Below the pieces are notes generated by a model. That model did not search any database, was not told where the DNA came from, and saw only the letters and a list, made by a program, of their open reading frames with translations. DNA of 64,000 nucleotides from NCBI RefSeq assembly GCF_037042905.1, contig NC_087248.1, forward strand, positions 441,501-505,500, given 5' to 3'. Below are positions 53,170 through 62,675 of this stretch, piece after piece (the stretch's first letter is position 1; each line of letters opens with the position of its first letter). The DNA is from Lytechinus pictus. Taxonomy: Eukaryota > Echinodermata > Echinoidea > Temnopleuroida > Toxopneustidae. The position numbers and the translations under genes were made by a program.

Positions 53170-53330
53170 CTTCACCCCCCCCCTTCCCTCTCCCTTTTTC
53201 AATAGCTCTCTCTCCCTCTCTCCCTATCTCAATCTCACATACACACCATTATATACACCCTCCCACTCTCCCTCCTTCTCCCATCTCTCTCCATTTTATC
53301 GCATCTCTCTCTCTTCATCTATATATTTAC
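53170..53330. repeat. Pyrimidine-rich microsatellite (CTCTCC)n-like
   Basis: About 150 bases of C/T with a C10 run and CTCTCTCCCTCTCTCCC words. Confidence 0.75.
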
Positions 53331-53411
53331 CATTGTTTAAAGCTTGTGTGTTGTATCCTTGCCTCAATGGAGAGGCGTATCAGGATACACTTACTAGCGA
53401 GTTTTTGCACA

Positions 53412-53660
53412 TGGTCGGAGAGCGAATTCAAGAACACGGCCCATGTAGTGGAAATTGCCGTCGAAATATATAGATAAGAGGAATTTGTCGAAACTTTATG
53501 AACCAGAACAGCAGTTCTCACCAAAAATTGCAAATATGTGGTTTGTTCAGAGTCACAGAACAAATGCTGTTTAGATTACACATTTTTTGACAAAGATATC
53601 TTATTTGCACGTATACATGAAGGGCATTGACAATGCATGGTCTTGAAAGTGTTCTTCGTC
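53412..53660. repeat. Second copy of the TTCAAGAACA repeat
   Basis: GAATTCAAGAACACGG at the left, GAAAGTGTTCTTCG at the right; diverged relative of 50412-50676. Confidence 0.6.
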
Positions 53661-54034
53661 GCGGTGCAGAAACTCTATAACGGTTACAACGGCGCTTTGT
53701 GTTTCCTATTGGTTTCCACGGGAATTAATTGGTTAAGAAACCTATTAGGCATTCTCTGCTTTATCTAGAATTCTTCTTTGCTTTGCCACTTCTTTTCTTT
53801 TTCGGAGGGAGGGGGTATTTTCCTCATTCAATGAAATTTGACATGAATCATTTCACATTTCTGGGCAAATGAAAAAAAAAAATGTGACCGTTTCAAAATA
53901 TTATGAACTATATAATTCCAAAGGCAATATTGCTTTCACTACTGAATACAGAATGTATTTTTAATGAGGTATTAACAAATATGGATCTATTATGAAAATA
54001 AAAGCAATAATAAAAGTAAAAACAAAAAGGAAAA

Positions 54035-54040
54035 TTTATT
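54035..54040 (-). terminator. Candidate polyadenylation signal of gene D
   Basis: AATAAA on the minus strand, about 70 bp past the gene D SECIS candidate. Position is right; no cleavage-site evidence. Confidence 0.3.
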
Positions 54041-54108
54041 TTTTGCATGATTTAATCACCAAATTTAGATGAACAAATAGTTTGTAAATTCGTTTCATAA
54101 TAAAGCTT

Positions 54109-54181
54109 GGAAAATAGTTTACTTTCATCCGTCCCTACAGGGAAGTTTTCTGCAGATGCTTCATATATTTTGTTTTTTCCT
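54109..54181 (-). promoter_or_regulatory. SECIS element candidate of gene D
   Basis: Minus strand: core ATGA at 54164-54161, AGCATCTGCAG, AAAAC at the apical loop after 11 nt, CTGTAG, GGACGGATGA. CTGCAG pairs with CTGTAG through one G·U. GGAAAA and TTTTCC form the outer lower helix. Aligns by position and flanks with the elements of B and C, about 850 bp past the gene D stop. Confidence 0.72.
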
Positions 54182-54789
54182 GGTTACTATGAAACAAATA
54201 CAGTCTCTACATACATTGGATGTACGATTATATACAATTAATGCTACTACAGTAGTTCTGAAGGATTGTTACTATTTCTTTCTCACTATCTTTCTTACTG
54301 TCTTTCTTTCTTACTTTTTTATACTTTATGTATATCTAGGAGATCTAGGAGTATTCAAGCTTAATGAAAAAACAATTTAAAAATCGCAAGTAAAATCACA
54401 TAATATTATTAGGAAAATGCCTTTTTCGTCTTTTTGACCCTTATGTTTATTGATTATTCGAAAAATTATGTAGTATTGTATTTTCCTTTGTTTACAGCGC
54501 ATATGGTTCCGTTAACATACAATAGAGCATTATACAAAGCAAAAACATTGTATAAAATTTGTATACAGCGCTGTTTACCATATGAGTCTTACAGTAGTTG
54601 TTTAAACGATTTAATCAAGTTTTTAAAATCTTAAACAACGAAATTGAATATCAACCATTCAAGTCACGATAAGTGATGAACGATTGTTTGAAATGAAAAA
54701 AATACTGAAAGGTACATAGAGTAAACAGCGCTGTATAACATTTAAAATAGCAATTTTTTACTGTGTAACTTTAATCAATACGGCGGGTT

Positions 54790-54905
54790 TTTACGACTGA
54801 TTCCACACAATAATCAATCATATCTATAGTAGATATCAATGGAGCAGATTTTACAACTGATTCCACACAATAATCAATCTAATCTATCGTACATGTAGAT
54901 ATCAG
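54790..54905. repeat. ~60-bp tandem duplication in gene D 3' UTR
   Basis: Two units of ACTGATTCCACACAATAATC followed by AATCATATCTAT or AATCTAATCTAT and TAGATATCA. Confidence 0.85.
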
Positions 54906-55007
54906 CCCGAAGATCAATCGATGATCTTAAATACGTCATATTTTCAAGACATATACCGAATTAGCCAAATATATAACATTTATCATTTTGTGCACGATCT
55001 AAAATCC

Positions 55008-55278
55008 TTATTTCTTCATTCCTGGACCGACATTTTCTTCCAACCAATCACGAGCTTCGTTCGTCATCAATCGTAATGGGTTCTGCACATGCTCTATGAT
55101 GTTCTTCCCGATGTAAACTAATTTGCCATCATGTAAGAATATCACACGATCTGGGTGCGCCTGGAACATCCTGGAGAAGAGGTTGTCCATCTGATCAGCG
55201 ACGATGCGGAACTGTGAAACATCAGTGACGTCATCGGTCATACAATCGTGTGTGTCTGCGTCTATATGGAGAAGATCC
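55008..55278 (-). CDS. DIO: Gene D exon 5 (terminal)
   Basis: 271 nt, acceptor CTCCTGCAG, stop TAA at 55008-55010. Encodes DLLHIDADTHDCMTDDVTDV to EENVGPGMKK with no damage. Confidence 0.8.
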
Positions 55279-58200
55279 CTGCAGGAGAATCATGCAAGTG
55301 TGTAAATTAGGTAATCCTTTTTAGCGGGGTTCAGGGTGAAAATTGTCTAGTATCAGAGCTTTCCCTTGTGTGTAGGCGAATGCTATCATGTTGATAGCTT
55401 GAACACAAACTAAAAACAAACATAATTTGATGATGATGCTGATGATGATGATACCGAGGCTTACCGAGGTTATAAAGAGGTTTTCTTTTTACCCGACTGC
55501 TAAGAAAGCATGAATGCCTGTGAGCAAGCAACCAGGGGACCAACATCTTAACAGCTTAAGATCTTCTCTGAGGGACCTGGTAATGAGGATAAATGCCTTA
55601 CCAAAGGCAGTGGCGTACCTAGGATTTTCCACAGGGGCGGGGGGGGGGGCAAAACCGTCCGCCAAAAAATTTGACAAGCAAAAAAAAAGGTCTTCAAGTC
55701 ACAAATAAAGGATTTCGTACCATAAAAAAAATTGACAAGCAAAACAATAAATAAAAAAGAAGTCTTCAAGCTCGCCAGGGGGGGGGGGGGCAATAAAGGT
55801 CTTCGAGCTCGTCAGGGGGGGGCAGGGATACGTCCTTTGCATGGGTTATGTCTCGCCAGGGGGGCAGACCCCCGTAGGTATGCTAGTGACCAAAGGGCAC
55901 TAGCGCACCACTAGGGATTGAACCCGTGTCACCGGAATCCGAAAACCCTGCTCTACCGACTGAGCTATCAATGATGATGATATTATACTCTATTTTACAT
56001 GCTATACTTACGATATTTAACTTACTTTGCCGCAATAATTCGTTCTTCAAGGGAACTATGCTGGTCTAGTGAGCTTAACTTACTCCCCATTGCATTTCCT
56101 CCTTTCGGGTGAGCTTCGGCGAGATAGACAGCTAGGAAATCGACCTGGCCTCGGTAGTCGCGAACAATTCTAGCAAGCGTACCACCTACTACACAGGCCT
56201 ATATGTGAAAAAAAGAGAATTATATAGAAATATGACAAGGAGTAGTAACAAAATGTCATGGGAAAAATACATGTAGTATTCATAATATATTAATTCACTT
56301 ATTTGTAACAATTGAATTGATGCGTCAAGTCACACTGCTTACCTGGGCACACATCAATATTCCCAATATTAGGATCGCCTTTTAAATTGAATTCATAATT
56401 TAATGAGTTCTTCATTTCCCTAATGAAAAATATTTCCAAGGCGTTGGGGGTTTACTTACTCGCGTTGATTTATTTCACTAAATCTTTTTTTATTATCGTT
56501 ACATTGCTCAATCACTTTCGTTTCCACTAAAACATGATCAATACCTGGCAAGCTCTAAGACACGTTTAATTTATCGTGTGTTCAAGTTTACGAATTTGAA
56601 AAACGTCACAAGTATTTGAAAAAAAATATTCCGTGATTAAAATAGACGGCTTCCCACGGCTTTAAAACATATAATTATCCTCAAGCTTGTCTCTTATTTC
56701 GTGATGGTTCCTATGTTGAGCAAATTGCATTATAAAACTTCAAATGCTGACGCATGAATATATAAACCTAAGCCAAATAATCTACAACTAAAAATATACG
56801 AAAAATAATAGTTTATTGTTCATATCCAAATACGTAATCCAAAAAAAAGAAAAACCAAATTTTCTGCATGCAAATATTACGTTATCACAATTATGACGTC
56901 ATATAACATATGCCATTGACAAACTGCTATACAACCTTTTCCGAAGCTCGCGAATTCGAGCTTTTATACGGCAGTAGGAATAGTAGGTTGCAAATGGAAA
57001 ACATTTAATTTTATATCATTGTATTTTTTTTTCTTTCCGCAGGCGATTAATTTTATTTTTGCTCTTGCCATGGTCTTTGATATCTGCTGTTATATTTATT
57101 TTACTTCTTAACCTAAGCGGTGGTCAGGAAGCTGGTGAAGCCATGATCATCATTGGTCTATCCTTGTTGATATGAAGATCAGAAAGAGTGGTGACGTCAC
57201 CAGATAGAGATACAAGCTTCATGTCTGGTACATCGTCACCTACTACAATCAACCGAGGTGGTGGAATACGTACAGTCGGATGTGAGTAATACGCTGCAGC
57301 TTTCATTACCTAAGGTTATTCAGTAGAAATAATTACATGAATGACTGAAATAGTTTCATCCACTCATTTCTTAATCGTGTGTACATCTGGGATAAAATGC
57401 ATCCATATGATCTGTATGCATGACAAGCCTTCTTGGTTTATGAAATATTAAAGTAAACGTGGATAAACCCCAAGGCGCTCGAGCGCAGAGTACATCCTTG
57501 CAAGAGTGCCCCGTTAAATTATAATTATGTAATAAGCACAACACAATCAGAAGTATATGGTGAATATTGCTCTCGAATTAATGTTAACGATATTAATCAA
57601 AAACCAAGAAACGCTTGAATAATATACATTAATATAGGCCGTGACGCTACACTTCTTGGCAAAGAGATCAATAAAAACTAAAATATTATTTTCAGGTTCC
57701 GAGTCGGTTTTTGTGAAGTAACATTGACGTACTAAGTAACATAAATTCAGGTATCAAATTAAATAATGGATCTAAACAAACTTACTTCAGGTGAATCCCG
57801 ATATGCACTGATCACTACCATCATAAGATGAGGGATTTTATCAAGACCAAACATTGGGGTCACGTGATGTAAACCAAGGTTCTCAAGGGCTGTGATACTT
57901 AGCTGGAGCATCATTTTCTTCAAGAGAAAAACAAAAACCTCGTGATGATTGGGACAAGTGGTTCCCATCGCAATTTAAAATAAATATATATAATCCTACG
58001 ATGGGTAGGATATATTACATGGGTGTTGTTTATGGATACAAAAAATACATTTAAGGGTTAACATCAATAATATTCGTATTACTATGTTACCATGCTTACA
58101 GGTATATGATATAAAACGAGATGCATATATCAGATCCATGGCTCTACCCCCAATTTTCATTTTCTGATTATTATAGCTCTAATTGGCACACATATTCAAA

Positions 58201-61200
58201 TATTATACCATTCACATTTTTTTTATTGGAGACCAGTGATCGAATAAATGAGCTCATTATATATTCGTTAAAGATCTAATATGACCACTATTTTAACTGG
58301 GAAACTGCAAATTACATTTTTTTTTCAATTGAAATATCAGAGCAGCAGTGTCCTTAGTTCCTCTCGGTCTTTTAAAGATGCAAAAGAGCGTAAGCTCGCA
58401 ATATATTTGTGCGAAATCCAGGTGGGCATTGTATAAGTTATTAACGACTTTACAAACCTTACATGCGATTGCTGACCATATCTCGGTAATTGAATACACA
58501 CCTACATGTATGACAATCTTTGGTATACACCATATCCTAAAAGAAAGGGTACCAATCGCATTAAAGTCGTTCATAACCGGGTTGTGAAAATACGAGAATG
58601 ACTCTTTACTAAGACCTTTTGTACATTACTTCTCTTTCATATTATGCTCATAATCGGTTCTCAGAAAAAGATCTAATTGATTGATTGATTGATTTTATTC
58701 GTCAAGAATATCACAAGAGGTTACAATGAAATTGAAGAATACCTTGACAGGATAGCCCATGAAAGCCGAAAGGCTTATTTCCAATGGGGTCCTATAGTTA
58801 TTATAAAATATTAACATATTGTAACAAAAGTATAAACTACAACAAGTACTGGAATATGGTTTACAAAACACATACATACATATCCATCAGTCAAATATGC
58901 AAACATCTGAAGCAAACAACAATTTTCCTAGTATGTGAAACAAGATTATATTTTAACATACCCTAATGTATACGTTATCTACAATACTAGAAACCAACTG
59001 TACAAAATGTTTGATTTTAATGTTAATAGTGCTCTCGAGTAGCTTCCAGTTTTAGGTGCTTCTTTAAAGCACTCTTAAATTGAGAAAATATTTTAACTGC
59101 TTTTACTTTATTAGGAAGAGCATTCCAAGATTGGATGCCATTAAGATAAAAAGTGTTCCCTATATGTCCTTCACGTTTTGGTAACACAAAATTGAAATTA
59201 CTATTTCGAGTACCGTACCTATGGATATTTGATACACGGGTGAAATTATTTGCTATATAATGATCTAATGTATCCGAATAGAATATTTTGTGCACGTGGT
59301 GTAGTACTAATTGTTGTGATCTGTGATCTACATGAAGTAAAGTAATCCTGCCTTTTCAAGTTCGTTACATCCGACATGTGCTCTTGGTCCTAAAACATTT
59401 ATGTATCTCACAATTTTACTTTGAATTATTCTTAGCTTTTTCTTATCCGTAACACCCAGACTACCGTACCAAGCCGCATTAACATAGTCGAATAGACATT
59501 GTATTAAAGCAAAGCATAAAATACGTCTAGACTTCATATTCAAACAGGTTTGATATCTATACAAAAATTTCAAGCGCGAATTTGCCTTTTTGACGATTGA
59601 GTCTACCAAACCCGTCCATGATAGGTTACTTGTCAAATTAATTCCTAAATATTTCACTGAATCTTTTCTGTCAATTACCTGATTATTGTATGAAACCTTG
59701 AAATCGTTTGTATATCTTAACTTTCGTTTCGAACAAAATAAAATGCTTTCTGTTTTCCCAACGTGTAAACTAAGCTTGTTGTCAGACATCCATTCAATGC
59801 AATTTGCCAAATCTGCACCGAGTTTTTTATCAATTATCTTGGGATTTGTATCCGAATATAGCAAGACACTATCATCAGCATATAAAATTAATTTAGATTC
59901 GTTAATACAAGTACACATATCATTGATGTATGACATAAAAAGAATGGGGCCTAAAATGCTTCCTTGAGGGACTCCGCATTTAATAGGCAGTGAGTCAGAA
60001 ATAACCGTCTGCATGGTAACTACCTGATGACGGTTAGATAAATATGATCTAAACCATTTCACACTTGCAGAGTCTAAACCCATCACTTCTAATTTCTTCA
60101 AAAGTATGTTATGATTTACAGTATCAAAGGCTTTTTGTAAGTCTAGGAGAACCATTCCAACCATGCGCCCATGTGAAATTTCGTTCCTGATAAAATCTGT
60201 TAAATGTATTAAACAAGTTTCAGTGGAATATCCGTTACGAAAGCCGGACTGAAATTTATATATTAGCTTGGTTTCTTGAAAGTATTTCTCCACTTGAGCA
60301 TGAACAGATTTTTCCAAGATTTTCGACACTACACTTAATACACTTATAGGCCTATAATTACTAACGTCAGTTTTATCTTTCTTTTTATGTAGTGGGGTAA
60401 CTTTTGCAAATTTCATATCATCAGGAAAGGTAGAAGACATAAGAGATAAATTAATAACATAATTCAAAGGTTTGTACAAATTTCTTGCCCCATCTTTTAG
60501 AAATCTTGCAGGTATCATATCTAGACCAGTACTTTTTGATATTTTCAACCTATTTAGTTCATCTAAAACAAATTTTTCTGTAACAGGGGAAAAACGAAAA
60601 CTACTTTTTGAAATACCCTTTTCTTCATAAAACTTTTGAAATTGGTCACTTTCTGCATGAAATTTGTTTGTATTTACTGGTAATTTACAAACTAGCTTGT
60701 CGGCCACAGTCGTAAAGTAACGATTAAACTCATTTGCAATTTTAGCCTTATCATGACTTAATTCACCTTGCACGTTAATAACCGTTTTTTGATCAGATTT
60801 CCTTTTACTTTTTAGACCTAAACCTTTCAAATTCTTCCACAATTTTCTAGAGTCATGTTTGTTTTCTTCGATTTGTTCTTGAAAGTATTCGTTTTTGGCA
60901 CTTTTTACCTTTCTTTGAACTAAATTCCTTAAAACTTTATATTTTCTTTCAAGGTCTAAATTGCCAAGATTCCTTTTCATACTTTTATAAGCTACATTTC
61001 TCTCTTTAATTAAAACAATAATTTCATGGTTCATCCATTTTTCAGTTGATTGCTTAATTCTTACCTCTTTCAGAGGTGCGCTCATATCTATAATTGATAA
61101 TGCTATCGTTCACGTGATTCTCAATAAAGATCTTAATTAATGTTAAGTTTGATTGTAATAAAAATGTTGTAGACATCCCTACCTTGACGTTCAGCATAAC

Positions 61201-61410
61201 TTCTGGACTTGTAAAATCAAGTTCATTGTATTTCTGTTGCGTCTCCTCCAGTACGCCCAATCGATGGAATTCATTGACAGCCTTTACTGCTACTTCAGGT
61301 GAACCAAGAATCTGTGGCATCTGGCCTGGCTCTCCTCGGCCATTGAAAGAACGAACAGCTTGTTCGAGGATGGTCGCTCTAGCATCGTCCATCTCTGAAG
61401 ACGACCCCAC
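55008..61410 (-). CDS. DIO: Gene D: selenocysteine deiodinase-like protein, donor of Sec exon mutated
   Basis: Predicted exons 61183-61392 (coding), 57786-57917, 57112-57309, 56026-56198 and 55008-55278 would give 327 codons with TGA as residue 176. Seen: MIMASPAS-U-PPLR, AEAHPKGGNAMG (His210), LDQH (His227), DQMDNLFSRM, DRVIFLHDGKLVYIG and end GPGMKK. At the exon 3 donor the other copies have AGG|GT, but D reads AGG|TT. The only GT is one base upstream; using it gives a stop four codons after Sec. D may therefore be a recent pseudogene, may splice unusually, or the base may be an assembly error. A SECIS candidate persists downstream. Intron 1 carries a 2.4-kb LINE. Confidence 0.72.
55608..55870 (+). 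mobile_element. hAT-like fragment with poly-G tracts in gene D intron 4
   Basis: CAGTGGCGTACCTAGGATTT begins it; G-runs lie near 55633, 55780 and 55815. AATTTGACAAGCAAAAAAAA and TCTTCAAG/CTTCGAGCTCG words repeat internally, indicating duplication within the element. Confidence 0.55.
55905..55975 (-). repeat. tRNA-derived SINE-like segment
   Basis: Minus strand TAGCTCAGTCGGTAGAGC (A box) and GGGTTCAATCCC (B box) are spaced as in a tRNA, but the acceptor and T stems do not pair. Probably the promoter head of a SINE. Confidence 0.5.
56026..56198 (-). CDS. DIO: Gene D exon 4
   Basis: 173 nt, acceptor CACATATAG, donor GCAAA|GTAAGT. Contains ACVVGGTLARIVRDYRGQ and AEAHPKGGNAMG, frame intact despite the defect in exon 3. 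Confidence 0.78.
56199..57111 (-). other. Gene D intron 3
   Basis: AT-rich intron, nothing recognised. Confidence 0.5.
57112..57309 (-). CDS. DIO: Gene D exon 3 with TGA; non-canonical 3' boundary
   Basis: 66 codons from acceptor AACCTTAG. Includes VGDDVPDMKLVSLSGDVTTL and TGA at 57124-57126 followed by PPLR. At the expected donor the minus strand reads AGG|TTAAGA instead of AGG|GTAAGA of A and B. Confidence 0.72.
57786..57917 (-). CDS. DIO: Gene D exon 2
   Basis: 44 codons, acceptor TTCTCTTGAAG, donor GAA|GTAAGT. Reads KMMLQLSITALENLGLHHVT, FGLDKIPHLMM and YRDSPE. Confidence 0.78.
58673..61100 (-). mobile_element. 5'-truncated CR1-like LINE in gene D intron 1
   Basis: Read on the minus strand, it ends with GAATAAAATCAATCAATCAA, a short-period tail, near 58673. 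It begins in the middle of ORF2 near 61085-61100, less than 100 bp from gene D exon 1. Same orientation as the host gene. Confidence 0.75.
59023..61085 (-). pseudogene. LINE ORF2 reverse transcriptase, truncated and frameshifted
   Basis: 585 open codons (61085 to 59328) include RT blocks YRPISVLSVVSKILEK, LDLQKAFDTVNH, GVPQGSILGPILF and the catalytic YADD near residue 401. The endonuclease domain upstream is absent, a sign of 5' truncation on insertion. At about 59336 one missing base ends the frame (LLYFM stop); reading continues in another frame through IHRYGTRN and SWNALPNKVKAVKIFSQFKS to 59023. The single lesion shows the insertion is fairly young. CR1/L2-type by tail and C-terminal motif; the exact clade is not resolved. 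Confidence 0.82.
61183..61410 (-). CDS. DIO: Gene D exon 1 (start exon)
   Basis: First ATG at 61390-61392 (MDDARATILEQAVRSFNGRG); an acceptor-like CAACGTAG lies at about 61411. Ends FTSPEVMLNVK, donor AAG|GTAGGG, phase 0. Closest to exon 1 of C. Confidence 0.75.
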
Positions 61411-62299
61411 CTACGTTGAGATCGTCAGTTATCCAACAAATCCTGCAATGATGTTACGGTGTGATAATTCAAGGCCTACCAGGTTAAGACTGTAGTGTAA
61501 TACTTTAACCAAACACCAAATCTGACAATCTTGCCAGCGCTATTTGCAATGCAGTATTATATTGTGCCTGGATAGGATATGATAAAGAATGGTTCAGTTA
61601 AATGTATCGTCTTTTTTCTCCCTTTGTTTTACATCATCTCATTAATTCTAATGCGATTTTTGTTATTATCATTGTTATTTGTAGTAGTAGTAGTAATAGT
61701 ATTATTATTTTTGTTATTATTTTTTCTCTATTCATTTATATTCTTATTTGTTTTCTTTCAGGGGGTAAAATTCTTATTTAGTTTACCTTTCCGGCCGTAA
61801 ACTTGCGTAGATATTAGTCGTCATTAAAACAAAATATGTCATATATAAAATACCCTTCATTTATTTGATATAAGAACATCTATTTAATTACATATTCATT
61901 TGGGAAGGTTACGTTGATAACATTGGTATTGTGTCCGTTTTTTGCTTCGATTCATAATTACATGCAAAATATATATCACGCTCTGATGAATGTTTTTTAT
62001 TCATTCGTTTTAATATGAAGGGGTCAAACACTACTATCGATATGACCAAGATCGTTGTTTGTATACCTGTTTATCTGCAAGGTTTAACAAGTTTATTCTA
62101 AGAACGTAATGTGACAATCTGGTATCATCGATAAATTGTTTATATAGATAAAACATTGAAAAGTATCATCAATACAAAATAGTTGAAAAAATATATATGC
62201 TCACCTATTAATAATTCATGACTCCACACAGGTGCCCCTCCTTTATTACGTTCGTTCTTTCACATTTCGCAATGGCATGAATATCCAGTATGACAAATT
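61411..62299. other. AT-rich DNA upstream of gene D
   Basis: Contains a (GTA)n/(TTA)n microsatellite near 61678-61725. A donor-like TTAATAG|GTGAGCA on the minus strand at about 62202 could end a gene D 5' UTR exon. No core promoter called. Confidence 0.35.
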
Positions 62300-62333
62300 A
62301 TGCAAAGTCCTTTTTTGTTTCGTTGTTTAGATA

Positions 62334-62491
62334 TGGCAAGGGATCTACAAACATTGCGTAATACGGAGTCTTCAGATATTAGGCGATTTAAAATATTTGT
62401 TCATCAATTCATGTATGATACACCTACGCGAACAGAAGCACAGTTACAAGTTCAACGGTCGAAAGAGATTTCAAAGCTCGCTATACAATAG
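62334..62491 (+). CDS. Unrecognised open frame with acceptor-like start
   Basis: ATG at 62334-62336 lies directly after a pyrimidine stretch and TTGTTTAG, and 52 codons follow (MARDLQTLRN... KLAIQ). It is rich in charged residues and has no family motif I recognise. It could be a terminal exon of a plus-strand gene, or chance. Confidence 0.2.
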
Positions 62492-62675
62492 TTAGAATTA
62501 TTCCGGTTTCCTAAAAAATATTTGATTCTAAAATCTATAAACGTACGTTTGTAATCAAGTCAGTAAACATTTGTAGGTGAGAAAATTTTCTTTCAAAATG
62601 CGAAAATCAGCGTGAAAACGAATGTAGTTTGTTCCATATCAAAATGTATTATATGTTTCTACGTATATATATATA

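Noticed and set aside
54905-54945. Hairpin AAGATCA/TGATCTT preceded by ATGA and followed by TGAT in gene D 3' UTR
   Set aside because: It has no A-run in the apical loop and no counterpart in B or C, whereas the hairpin at 54109-54181 has both.
12390-57126. Reading the four in-frame TGA codons as ordinary stops or pseudogene lesions
   Set aside because: The same TGA occurs at the same position in all four copies, in the known Sec position of the family, with conserved coding downstream and SECIS candidates in three.
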